Below the pieces are notes generated by a model that was given only the letters and a program-made list of their open reading frames with translations, did not search any database and was not told the DNA's origin. A stretch of 64,000 nt of DNA from Thermoflexibacter ruber (GTDB lineage: Bacteria > Bacteroidota > Bacteroidia > Cytophagales > Thermoflexibacteraceae), in the NCBI RefSeq assembly GCF_900113045.1, contig NZ_FONY01000030.1:1-64000 (forward strand). Direction: 5' to 3'. Shown piece after piece: positions 1-7,869 of this stretch (the first letter of the stretch is position 1; every line of letters begins with the position of its first letter). The position numbers and the translations under genes are program-made.

Positions 1-251
1 TGCTGTGCCACACTCAACTTGCCTGTATAACCTTGATAATTATCTTGTAAATAGGCTTCCAAACCTACTTGCTCATATCGCTGCCGATAGTTCCTCACTG
101 TTCCTTCACTGATGCCTAAACTGGCACTAATCACCTCCATACTTTGACCCAAATGAAGCATTAAAAGCACAGTTATCTTCTTGTACGCTCTGGCATAGCG
201 TTCATTGTGTTGTAACTCCCTTAGTAAATCATAGTCTGCTTGTGATAACAT
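1..251 (-). CDS. IS630-type transposase, N-terminal part (cut by window edge)
   Basis: Reading the minus strand from the ATG at 251 gives an open frame that runs off the left edge (about 83 residues visible). It encodes a helix-turn-helix domain with the segment LGISEGTVRNYRQRYEQVG and a following QDNYQGYTGKLS stretch. This is the usual N-terminal DNA-binding half of IS630/Tc1-type transposases (winged HTH_29-like). The DDE catalytic part would lie outside the window, so intactness cannot be judged. The only insertion-sequence-like gene seen in the window. Alternative: a stand-alone HTH protein, less likely given the sequence pattern. Confidence 0.75.
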   Translation of the reverse strand, partial: MLSQADYDLLRELQHNERYARAYKKITVLLMLHLGQSMEVISASLGISEGTVRNYRQRYEQVGLEAYLQDNYQGYTGKLSVAQ

Positions 252-364
252 TTTTACTAATTTGATTACCAAATATTGTACTTTTTTCGTAATTTTCCTA
301 ATCCAAATTTCAAAACCTTTTACTTTTTAGTATAAATAGGCTTTTAAAATGGTTTTAGCAATTT

Positions 365-1042
365 ATGCAGATTTTGCATATTTTTGTGGATAAAAATGGT
401 AAAAGGAAGATGACTAAAACTTTTGAAAAATGGAAAATAGGAGAGCTGCACCACACCTTTGGGCTTAGAAGACACAATGAAAACTTTGCACCGCTTGACA
501 CTTGGTTGGCTTCACAAACCACTTTTGACAGTACAGAAGAAAAAGCACTTCGTAAACTTGCCAAAGAGCTAAGCATTAATGCTATCATTTGGAATGAAGA
601 CGAACTCAAATTTATGTTCATAAGTCAGTTGATAGCGATTGCAGACCTACAAACTGCTCATGCAAAGATATTTACACAAAGACCTCTCTCCGCAGAAGTA
701 AATGGAATAAAAATCAACGGGATTGTAGATTTTGTCATTGCTAATGGTATTGACGAGCCTGAACATCCTTTTTTCTTCCTACATGAATATAAGCAAGAGA
801 AAAAAAGTGCCAATGACCCACTTGCTCAACTTTTGGCGGAAATGTTAGTTGCACAAGCACATAATGGAGATAACACCTTATATGGCTGCTATGTGATGGG
901 TAGATTTTGGTTTTTTATTATCTTGGAGGGCAAAGACTATGCAGTAAGCAATGCCTATAATGCTTCTGATGAAGATATTTTCCAAATTGTAAGTATTCTA
1001 AGAGCCGTAAAAACGAAGATTGAAGAAAAAGAAAAGAATTGA
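365..1042 (+). CDS. Uncharacterised protein with PD-(D/E)XK nuclease-like core
   Basis: A 225-residue soluble protein of no family I can name. Residues 119-143 look like the core of a PD-(D/E)XK nuclease fold: GIVDFVIA (D122) followed after a short turn by LHEYKQEKK (E141, K143), then a helix with DPLAQLLAEM and a Gln at 155. An upstream acidic helix (NEDE, around 78-81) could supply a further ligand. These are inferences from pattern. It has no signal peptide. The ATG at 410 (MTKTFEKWKIGELHHTFGL) is an alternative start because residues 1-15 look unlike folded protein. It lies next to an IS630-type transposase but is not part of that element by any evidence here. Confidence 0.6.
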   Translation: MQILHIFVDKNGKRKMTKTFEKWKIGELHHTFGLRRHNENFAPLDTWLASQTTFDSTEEKALRKLAKELSINAIIWNEDELKFMFISQLIAIADLQTAHAKIFTQRPLSAEVNGIKINGIVDFVIANGIDEPEHPFFFLHEYKQEKKSANDPLAQLLAEMLVAQAHNGDNTLYGCYVMGRFWFFIILEGKDYAVSNAYNASDEDIFQIVSILRAVKTKIEEKEKN

Positions 1043-1102
1043 GCAATCGTGAGATAGGAGCAATCTCATCTATTGATATTCAAGAAATCTGTTCTTTGAT
1101 TC

Positions 1103-1147
1103 TGCCCCTCCCTTGCCCTTCCAATGGAGAGGGCTGAGTGGGGCAGG
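1103..1147. repeat. GC-rich palindromic repeat element, intergenic copy
   Basis: A GC-rich island in AT-rich intergenic DNA. The ends TGCCCC (1103-1108) and GGGGCA (1140-1145) are perfect complements, and an inner stem pairs GCCCTTCC (1115-1122) with GGAGAGGGC (1126-1134) around an AAT loop with one bulged base. Its reverse complement resembles the segment at 45885-45918 inside the helicase gene, so both look like copies of one dispersed palindromic element. Confidence 0.6.
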
Positions 1148-1205
1148 AGAAATCAGGAACGAATATCTATTGAAACCTAATAAAACTTATGAAATTTTTT
1201 GTTCT

Positions 1206-4200
1206 CTACCTTCCCTCTGGCACCCTCACAGGATTAGGGCTTTGTTGCTTATAGAGGTCATTGAATTTTTGCACGTCTTCAGTCAGGATTTTTTGCATTT
1301 CTGCCTTGCGTTGTTGCCAAGTAGCACTCAGGTCTTGCAAGCGTTTCTTTGCTCCTTCAGTAACAGCAGGGTTGTTAGTATCGACTATTTCCTCTTTCAA
1401 GTGAGCAAAATCCGCATTGAGTTTATTGGGGAAGTTAATCACATCTTGAAAAGTTTTTTGCTTTCTTTGGATAAGTTCTCCCTCTAAGTCATTGATTTTC
1501 TTCATCAATTTTTCTGCCTCTTCCTTCAAAGATTTGCTTTCACTCATTTCGCTGATGATTTTGATTTGCTCTTTGACCTTGTTCATTTTGTTCACTCCTT
1601 CGTGAATTTCATTAAGTTGATTGTAAATCTGTTCCAAAACTTTTGCCTGTTCTTCGTACTGAGCAGCAGTCGCTTTAATACGTGGGTCGGGCAGTAGCTC
1701 AAAAGTTTGGCTCATTTCCTTGCCCATGAGTTTGATTTTGACAGTATATTTCCCTGGTTTTACTCTGTAACCCGCCAAGCTATTGGGTAAGAAAATATCT
1801 GGTACAAGTACTTGATTTTCAGTTCTAAAATCCCAAACGATGCGATTCATGCCTTCAGAAGTTTCCAAAGTAGGGTCGCCTGTAATTCGCAAAGGATTAG
1901 GCACGACTACGTCTTTTTTAGAAGAGTAAGAACGCACTATTTTCCCACTTGGGTCTATGATGTCAAGGGTCAAAGTGCTGTCTGTCTTGGCTTTAAGATA
2001 ATAAAAAATCATCACTCCATTGGGTGGGTTTTGCCCTTCACTTCCTCCACTCCCTCCATTCAGTTTGTAAGTATCTCTGGGCTTAAATAGGTGCATATCC
2101 GCCTTTGCTACTTCCTGATTGAGTTGGTGCAAAGGGGTCAAATCGTCTAAAATCCAGAAGGAACGACCCGAAGTAGCTGCAACCAAATCGTTTTGATGAA
2201 CGACTAAGTCATTGATAGGAGTTACAGGCATATTTAGTTGGAAATCCTGCCAATTTGCCCCACCATCAAAAGAGAGATACAAGGCGTGTTCCGTGCCTGC
2301 ATAAAGTAAGTCTTTGCGTTTGGGGTCTTCTCTGACTACTCTGGCAAAGTGATTGTCTTTGATTCCATTGGTAATTTTTGTCCAAGTTTTGCCGTAATCT
2401 GTTGTTTTGTAGATATAAGGCTGATAATCATTGGTTTTGTATTTTATCAAGGTAATATAGGCGGTTGCTTTGTCGTGAGGGGAAATCTCAATCGCATTGA
2501 TAATTCCTTCACCTATGTTAGGGGGAGTAATGTTTTGCCAAGTTTTTCCTTCGTCTTTGGTGAGGTGTACTAAGCCGTCATCAGTGCCTACGTAAATCGT
2601 ACCTGCCTCATGAGGAGACTCCATGACATACATAATCGTGTTGTAAACTTCGCCGCCTGCTCCTTCATTGGTAAGGGAGGTTCCTCCCCAACCTTGTTTA
2701 TTTTTTTCATTACGAGTTAAATCTGGGCTAATTTCTGTCCAGCTCATGCCTTTATCAGAGGATTTTAAAAGTACATGCCCAGCATGGTAAAGCGTTGATT
2801 TGTTGTGTTTGGAAACTAAAATAGGTGCGTTCCAATTAAAGCGGTATTTCACGTTTTGGGCTTGTGTTGCCAAACCTAAGTAAGGGTACGCCATGATGCT
2901 TTTTGCTTCGCCTGTTTTTGTATCTAACATATCAATTATTCCTTGATAACAACCACCAAAAACAATGTCGGGATTCTCGGGGTCAAAAGCTAAATACGCA
3001 CTTTCGCAACCTGCTGAGATTGACCAATCTTTCCAAGTAATGCCATTGCCGTCGGTGCGACTGGCGATTTTTACCGAAGTATTATCTTGCTGACCTCCAT
3101 AGACGTTGTAAGGGAACTGATTATCTACACTTACTCTATAAAACTGCGAAGTAGGTTGGTTTTGTTGGGTCGACCAAGATTTTCCATAGTTAAAGGAAAC
3201 ATTTGCACCGCCATCATTGGCATTAATCATGTTTTTGTTGTCTTTGGGGTTAATCCAAAGGTCGTGATTGTCGCCGTGGGGCGTGGGAACAGGAGTAAAA
3301 GTTTTTCCGCCGTCAATAGAGCGTAAGGTTGGGGCATTAAGTACATATACTGTTTCGGTATCTTGTGGGTCTGCATAGATTTCTATGTAGTACCAAGCTC
3401 GAGCCACCGTAGTTCTATCTTTGGAAGTCTGCGTCCAAGTTTCTCCTCCGTCATTAGAGCGATAAACACCTGCTTTTTCTCCCTCTGCTTCTATGTTAGC
3501 ATAGACGACTTCTGAGTTTGCTCTGGAAACTGAAACGCCAATTTTGCCCATTTTTTCAGGCAGCCCTTTGCTTAATTTTTTCCAAGTTTCTCCTCCGTCA
3601 GTGGATTTCAAAATAGCACAACCTTCCCCACCACTTTGTACTTGCCAAGGTGTCCTGCGGTGTTCCCACATCGCAGCATACAAGATACGAGGGTTATTCA
3701 TGTCCATGCTCAAATCTACTGCTCCCGTGTTCTCATCGGTATAAAGGACTTGTTTCCAAGACTTTCCTCCATCTGTACTTTTGTAAATGCCTCTGTCCCT
3801 GCTCGCCCCATGCAAAGCTCCCTGAGCTGCGACATAAACAATATCTGCATTTTGAGGATGAACGCAAATCTCTGCAATGTGCAAAGTCTTTTCCAAACCT
3901 AAGTGTGACCAAGTTTTCCCTGCATCGGTGGACTTATAGACCCCGTCGCCAAAGGAAGTAGCTACTCCACGTACAGCGTGTTCGCCCATGCCTACATAAA
4001 TTACATTGGGGTCGTTTTCTGCTACTGTAATCGCTCCTACCGAGCTTGTTTTGAAGGTATTATCAGAGATATTTTTCCAAGAAATCCCTGCATCTTCAGT
4101 TTTCCAGACCCCACTACCTACGCCCCCAAAGTAATAGACCAAAGGCTGTCCCACTACTCCAGTGGCTGTTACAGACCTGCCCCCACGAAAGGGACCGATG

Positions 4201-4397
4201 TTTCGCCACTCCATAGCAGAGTACAAAGACTTGTCAAAAATTTCAGTAGCTCGTGCTTGCCTTTTTTGGGCAAAAAGCTCTTGTGTGCTTAGCTTTGCTT
4301 GTAAAAACACAAGCAAAAGGAAGATTACAGTAATTAGTTTTGTACGTAAAAATATGTACAAAAGAGTGAGTGAAAGTCGCTTCATGGTATTAATCAT
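1206..4397 (-). CDS. Secreted BNR/sortilin-type beta-propeller protein
   Basis: A 1063-residue exported protein. The N-terminus has a basic start and a long hydrophobic stretch (roughly residues 8-40) typical of a signal peptide or anchor; ATG at 4385 (MKRLSL) is an alternative start. The body carries many Asp-box/BNR motifs such as STDGGKSW, STDGGETW, SNDGGETW, TKDEGKTW and TTDYGKTW, the pattern of VPS10/sortilin-like and glycosyl-hydrolase-like propellers. After the propeller comes a beta-sandwich-like region, then a charged coiled-coil of about 150 residues (KVLEQIYNQLNEIHEG onward) at the C-terminus. No T9SS sorting domain is visible. Proteins of this type in Bacteroidota are usually annotated as glycosyl hydrolase or WD40/YVTN/BNR-like; substrate unknown. 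Transcribed alone, toward the palindromic repeat. Confidence 0.85.
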   Translation of the reverse strand: MINTMKRLSLTLLYIFLRTKLITVIFLLLVFLQAKLSTQELFAQKRQARATEIFDKSLYSAMEWRNIGPFRGGRSVTATGVVGQPLVYYFGGVGSGVWKTEDAGISWKNISDNTFKTSSVGAITVAENDPNVIYVGMGEHAVRGVATSFGDGVYKSTDAGKTWSHLGLEKTLHIAEICVHPQNADIVYVAAQGALHGASRDRGIYKSTDGGKSWKQVLYTDENTGAVDLSMDMNNPRILYAAMWEHRRTPWQVQSGGEGCAILKSTDGGETWKKLSKGLPEKMGKIGVSVSRANSEVVYANIEAEGEKAGVYRSNDGGETWTQTSKDRTTVARAWYYIEIYADPQDTETVYVLNAPTLRSIDGGKTFTPVPTPHGDNHDLWINPKDNKNMINANDGGANVSFNYGKSWSTQQNQPTSQFYRVSVDNQFPYNVYGGQQDNTSVKIASRTDGNGITWKDWSISAGCESAYLAFDPENPDIVFGGCYQGIIDMLDTKTGEAKSIMAYPYLGLATQAQNVKYRFNWNAPILVSKHNKSTLYHAGHVLLKSSDKGMSWTEISPDLTRNEKNKQGWGGTSLTNEGAGGEVYNTIMYVMESPHEAGTIYVGTDDGLVHLTKDEGKTWQNITPPNIGEGIINAIEISPHDKATAYITLIKYKTNDYQPYIYKTTDYGKTWTKITNGIKDNHFARVVREDPKRKDLLYAGTEHALYLSFDGGANWQDFQLNMPVTPINDLVVHQNDLVAATSGRSFWILDDLTPLHQLNQEVAKADMHLFKPRDTYKLNGGSGGSEGQNPPNGVMIFYYLKAKTDSTLTLDIIDPSGKIVRSYSSKKDVVVPNPLRITGDPTLETSEGMNRIVWDFRTENQVLVPDIFLPNSLAGYRVKPGKYTVKIKLMGKEMSQTFELLPDPRIKATAAQYEEQAKVLEQIYNQLNEIHEGVNKMNKVKEQIKIISEMSESKSLKEEAEKLMKKINDLEGELIQRKQKTFQDVINFPNKLNADFAHLKEEIVDTNNPAVTEGAKKRLQDLSATWQQRKAEMQKILTEDVQKFNDLYKQQSPNPVRVPEGR

Positions 4398-4505
4398 TTA
4401 TTGATAATTGCTTATTGCTAAGGTAAGGAAGGGGTAGGGAAAAGAAAAATTTTAATTCATAAACTTTTTTGTAAAAGCATAGTTTTTTAAGCAAATGATT
4501 TTATT

Positions 4506-4859
4506 ATGAACTACTTTCTTGATGAAACAGCCTATCAGCAAATACTGTATTTGATAGAACTTTCCTCTCAGATGGATAAGTTAGGTCAAAAAAATGACTT
4601 GTATTTTTTACTTGGTTCTAAGCACATCGCTAAAGACAGAGTAATCGATAAAATATCTAATAGCAAAGGTTTGCGTAAGTGGTTACTTCTATGTGTGTAT
4701 TGTAAAAATCCTTTACAACTGTATTGGAAAATGTTATCCCATATCTATAGGAGTATCAAAAATGCACTTTCAGAGGAGTTTTGGAACAAAGAAGTAAGGT
4801 CGCATCTCAAGCATAAGCCCAAAGTAGAAAAAAAACGATTTACTTACCTTTACAATTAG
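4506..4859 (+). CDS. Hypothetical small basic protein
   Basis: A 117-residue protein beginning MNYFLDETAYQQILYLI. It is helical-looking, cytoplasmic, rich in Lys and aromatic residues, and ends in a basic tail (HLKHKPKVEKKRF). I recognise no domain or motif. It lies 78 bp upstream of the enoyl-CoA hydratase gene on the same strand, but a TATCTTTG -7-like element in between suggests separate transcription. Start is the first ATG in an otherwise stop-rich upstream region. Confidence 0.55.
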   Translation: MNYFLDETAYQQILYLIELSSQMDKLGQKNDLYFLLGSKHIAKDRVIDKISNSKGLRKWLLLCVYCKNPLQLYWKMLSHIYRSIKNALSEEFWNKEVRSHLKHKPKVEKKRFTYLYN

Positions 4860-4883
4860 TAATTCTTTTCCTCTATTTTTTCC

Positions 4884-4891
4884 TATCTTTG
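4884..4891 (+). promoter_or_regulatory. Bacteroidota -7 promoter element of the enoyl-CoA hydratase gene
   Basis: TATCTTTG matches the Bacteroidota -7 consensus TAnnTTTG and lies 46 bases before the ATG at 4938. No clear TTTG sits at the expected -33 spacing, so the call rests on one box. Confidence 0.4.
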
Positions 4892-4937
4892 GCAAGTAAA
4901 GTTACTATTTTTTTAATATTTATATTTCTCATTCTCT

Positions 4938-5708
4938 ATGCAATTTGAAAATTTACTTTGGGAGGTAAAAGACCAAATCCTTTTACTTACTATCAATAGA
5001 CCTAATAAACTTAACGCACTTAACCAACAAACCATGCGTGAAATTAGTCAAGCCTTTGATGCGATTTACCAAGAGGAAAATATCAAAGGGGTGGTACTAA
5101 CAGGGGCAGGAGAAAAAGCTTTTGTAGCTGGCGCAGATATTTCTGAATTTATTGGCATGGCTGGCACAGATGCTAAAGCGATGGCTCAAAAAGGGCATGA
5201 GATATTTTTTAAAATAGAAAACTGTCCTAAACCTGTGATTGCGGCGGTGAACGGTTTTGCTCTTGGAGGAGGTTGCGAGTTGGCTATGGCTTGTCATATT
5301 CGCCTTGCCTCCGAAAATGCTAAGTTTGGACAGCCAGAGGTCAATTTGGGAATTATCCCTGGTTATGGAGGTACTCAAAGGCTCACCCAACTCATCGGCA
5401 AGGGAAAAGCCTTAGAACTAATGATGACGGCAGACATGATAGGAGCTTCAGAAGCACTTAGTTGGGGCTTGGTAAACTATGTACTTCCTGCCGAGCAACT
5501 TTTACCGAAGGCTTTTGAAATGTTAGAAAAAATCAAGCAAAAAGCCCCTGTGGCAATTGCTCAGGTAATTCGCTCTGCCAATGCGGTTTATCAAAATGGC
5601 TATGAAGTGGAGGCAGATGCTTTTGCTAAGTCAGCTTCTACGCAAGACTTCAAAGAGGGAGCAGGTGCTTTTTTGGAAAAAAGGAAGCCCAATTTTCAAG
5701 GTAAGTAA
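4938..5708 (+). CDS. Enoyl-CoA hydratase/isomerase (crotonase family)
   Basis: A 256-residue crotonase, the usual length for a stand-alone enoyl-CoA hydratase (hydration of trans-2-enoyl-CoA, fatty-acid beta-oxidation or a crotonyl-CoA step). The family oxyanion-hole segments are present (AGADISEF at 64-71 and GFALGGGCELA at 106-116), with the two catalytic glutamates at E114 and E134 (FGQPEVNLGIIPGYGGTQR). The C-terminal trimerisation region ends normally with LEKRKPNFQGK. The membrane-protein gene at 5714 follows after only 5 bp, so they are probably co-transcribed. Substrate chain length cannot be told from sequence. Confidence 0.92.
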   Translation: MQFENLLWEVKDQILLLTINRPNKLNALNQQTMREISQAFDAIYQEENIKGVVLTGAGEKAFVAGADISEFIGMAGTDAKAMAQKGHEIFFKIENCPKPVIAAVNGFALGGGCELAMACHIRLASENAKFGQPEVNLGIIPGYGGTQRLTQLIGKGKALELMMTADMIGASEALSWGLVNYVLPAEQLLPKAFEMLEKIKQKAPVAIAQVIRSANAVYQNGYEVEADAFAKSASTQDFKEGAGAFLEKRKPNFQGK

Positions 5709-5713
5709 GGGTA

Positions 5714-6187
5714 ATGATATTGAAAGAAGTAGCTATTTTTCCTTATTACAAACAGACCTTTGTATCTTCTTATACTCAAGAACAAATCTTGGAGCGATTG
5801 AGAGAGTTTACCAAAGAGGAAGGCAAAGAAAGTAACCCTGTTAGACGTGAATTTAATGGAAAAATAGATACAGATGGTTTTCAAATTTCTCGTATGATAA
5901 CCCAAGCCAATACTTTTTTGCCAGTGATAAAGGGAAAAATAGAAGGTACAAAAACAGGGAGCATTCTTTTCATCACTTGCGAGATGTTCTACACCACCAA
6001 AATTTTGCTTTTTATCTGGACGGTCATTCCTTTGCTGATTTTTCTTTTGACTTTGCTCTTTGTCCAAGGATATTTCTATCCGCTTTTAGCTTTGTTCTTT
6101 GGTTTATTTAACTATATTGTGAGTGTAGCCAACTTTCATCGGCAGAGAAAGATAAGTATGCAAATTTTGGACAAGATTTTGTCATGA
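5714..6187 (+). CDS. Hypothetical membrane protein
   Basis: A 157-residue protein with a soluble N-terminal half of about 95 residues (MILKEVAIFPYYKQTFVSS...) followed by two adjacent hydrophobic segments, roughly residues 97-117 (ILLFIWTVIPLLIFLLTLLF) and 119-140, and a short basic tail. I recognise no family. It starts 5 bp after the enoyl-CoA hydratase stop codon, which suggests translation from the same message. Confidence 0.65.
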   Translation: MILKEVAIFPYYKQTFVSSYTQEQILERLREFTKEEGKESNPVRREFNGKIDTDGFQISRMITQANTFLPVIKGKIEGTKTGSILFITCEMFYTTKILLFIWTVIPLLIFLLTLLFVQGYFYPLLALFFGLFNYIVSVANFHRQRKISMQILDKILS

Positions 6188-6262
6188 TTTTTTGGTTCGC
6201 AGTTTGTTATTAAAACCTGTAGTTCATTGGGGCATCATTTTTTGATTATCTGCTTTTTTATT

Positions 6263-7666
6263 ATGTTATATAAAAGACTGTTTTACCTCTTACTCATCGG
6301 CTTTTACAGCCCGTATTTCGTTTATGCCCAGTATGCTACTGGGTGCTTGGTTGACTCAGCCAAATACATGGAAGTTCCTATGAGCGCACCTTTGATGCGT
6401 GGAGATTACAAAGTGCCAGCCTCTGCTTCGCTCAAAGAATACTGCCCTATTCCGGGCGACCAAGGCAATTTGGGCACCTGTACGGCTTGGTCTGCTGCTT
6501 ATGCTTCTCGTACTATTCTTTATGCCAAACGCAAAAATATCTCTACAAAAGAGGCTATTATGAATATGGCTTTCTCTCCTTCTTATGTATATAACCAAAT
6601 CAAAATTACAGGAGATTGCTTTTATGGAGCGTATATCTCTGATGCGCTGTATTTACTCAAAACCCAAGGTTGCCTATCTTTCAAAGAATTTGGTTATGAT
6701 TGCGAGAGAGAAGTAAAAGCGTCAGAAAAAGCAAGGGCTGGCAAGTTTGTCATTCAAGATTATAAACGGCTTTTTATGTACGGAGTAAACAATAACCTTG
6801 CAGGAGGGATTATTAAAGTAGTGAAAAAAAGCCTCTCCGAAGGGAAACCTGTCATTGTTTCTATGCGTTGCTTTGCATCTCTGGAAAAAGCCAAAGGTAT
6901 TTGGAATCCACCTACCTCTAACGATGCCAATAAAGGGTATCATGCAATGACTGTCATAGGCTATGACGATAACAAGTTTGGCGGGGCAGTAGAAATCATG
7001 AATAGCTGGGGACCTGCTTGGGGGAACGAGGGATTTATCTGGATAAAATACAGTGATTTTGAGAAAAACTGCGTAGAGGCTTACGAAGTAGGTGATTTCC
7101 CTGCCGAGGCTATAGACAGCAAACCCGAGCAAGAAGTTTTTTTTGCAGGAGAAGTTTCTTTTAAAAAATCTGACGGGCAAGTCATGTCTGCTTCCCTCAA
7201 AAACGGTATTTATAAAATGAAGCAAAACTACTACTCTGGCACAGCATTTCAGTTTTTTGTCAGTCATCAAGAACCCGTGTACATGTATGCCATAGGTACT
7301 GATTTGAGCAATAAGTTTTCCGTACTTTTCCCTTACGATAAATTTACCAGCCCTCTTTTAGGGTATAAGAGGGGAACGGTAGCTTTCCCAAGCGAAGACC
7401 ATTTCTTGCAGTTAGACCAAACCAAAGGCAGCGATTTTGTCTGTGTGCTGTATGCTAAGAAGCCTTTGGACATTGACGACTTAGTAAAAAAAATGGAATC
7501 AGGGACAGGCTCTGTTAAAGATAGGGTGTATCAGGCGATTGGTAGCAGGGCAATTATTCCTTTCCAAACACAATACAAGCAGGATAAAATTAGTTTTTCC
7601 GTAAAAACTACCCATGCAGAGCAGTCTTTAGTAGTGCCACTTATCATAGAAATAGGACATCAGTAA
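6263..7666 (+). CDS. Secreted papain-family (C1) cysteine protease with DUF4384-like C-terminus
   Basis: A 467-residue exported peptidase from the ATG at 6263; an upstream in-frame TTG at 6227 is possible but the ATG opens directly onto a signal peptide (LFYLLLIGFYSPYFVYAQ). The papain catalytic set is complete: GDQGNLGTCTAWS with Gln in the oxyanion hole and nucleophile C73, H227 in GYHAMTVIGYDD, and N247 in NSWGPAWGNEGF. There is no obvious long propeptide. From about residue 290 a second region (VFFAGEVSFKKSDGQ... FQFFVSHQEPVYMYAIGTD... KGSDFVCVLYAKKPLDI) resembles the DUF4384 beta-domain that often accompanies caspase- and papain-like peptidases in Bacteroidota. It ends in a hydrophobic LVVPLIIEIGHQ. 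Likely acts in the periplasm or outside the cell. Confidence 0.85.
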   Translation: MLYKRLFYLLLIGFYSPYFVYAQYATGCLVDSAKYMEVPMSAPLMRGDYKVPASASLKEYCPIPGDQGNLGTCTAWSAAYASRTILYAKRKNISTKEAIMNMAFSPSYVYNQIKITGDCFYGAYISDALYLLKTQGCLSFKEFGYDCEREVKASEKARAGKFVIQDYKRLFMYGVNNNLAGGIIKVVKKSLSEGKPVIVSMRCFASLEKAKGIWNPPTSNDANKGYHAMTVIGYDDNKFGGAVEIMNSWGPAWGNEGFIWIKYSDFEKNCVEAYEVGDFPAEAIDSKPEQEVFFAGEVSFKKSDGQVMSASLKNGIYKMKQNYYSGTAFQFFVSHQEPVYMYAIGTDLSNKFSVLFPYDKFTSPLLGYKRGTVAFPSEDHFLQLDQTKGSDFVCVLYAKKPLDIDDLVKKMESGTGSVKDRVYQAIGSRAIIPFQTQYKQDKISFSVKTTHAEQSLVVPLIIEIGHQ

Positions 7667-7869
7667 CAAATAGTATAATCTATTTCACTTCACTAAATAT
7701 TTTTTAAAAATAGTATTTAATAAAGCAAATTTTGTACTTTAGCAAGTTATTTGCCCTATGGTATGCCTTTTGATAAATGCATATATTACCTCTCTTGCTT
7801 TTTTACCTAAAATAAATATTCACTGATGGATAGCCTTAGTATAGTATTGATTCAACTTTTGATTAGAGA

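Noticed and set aside
1113-1487. Plus-strand reading frame overlapping the end of the BNR protein and the palindrome
   Set aside because: Lies antisense to a well-supported gene, starts in the palindrome and shows no protein-like pattern.
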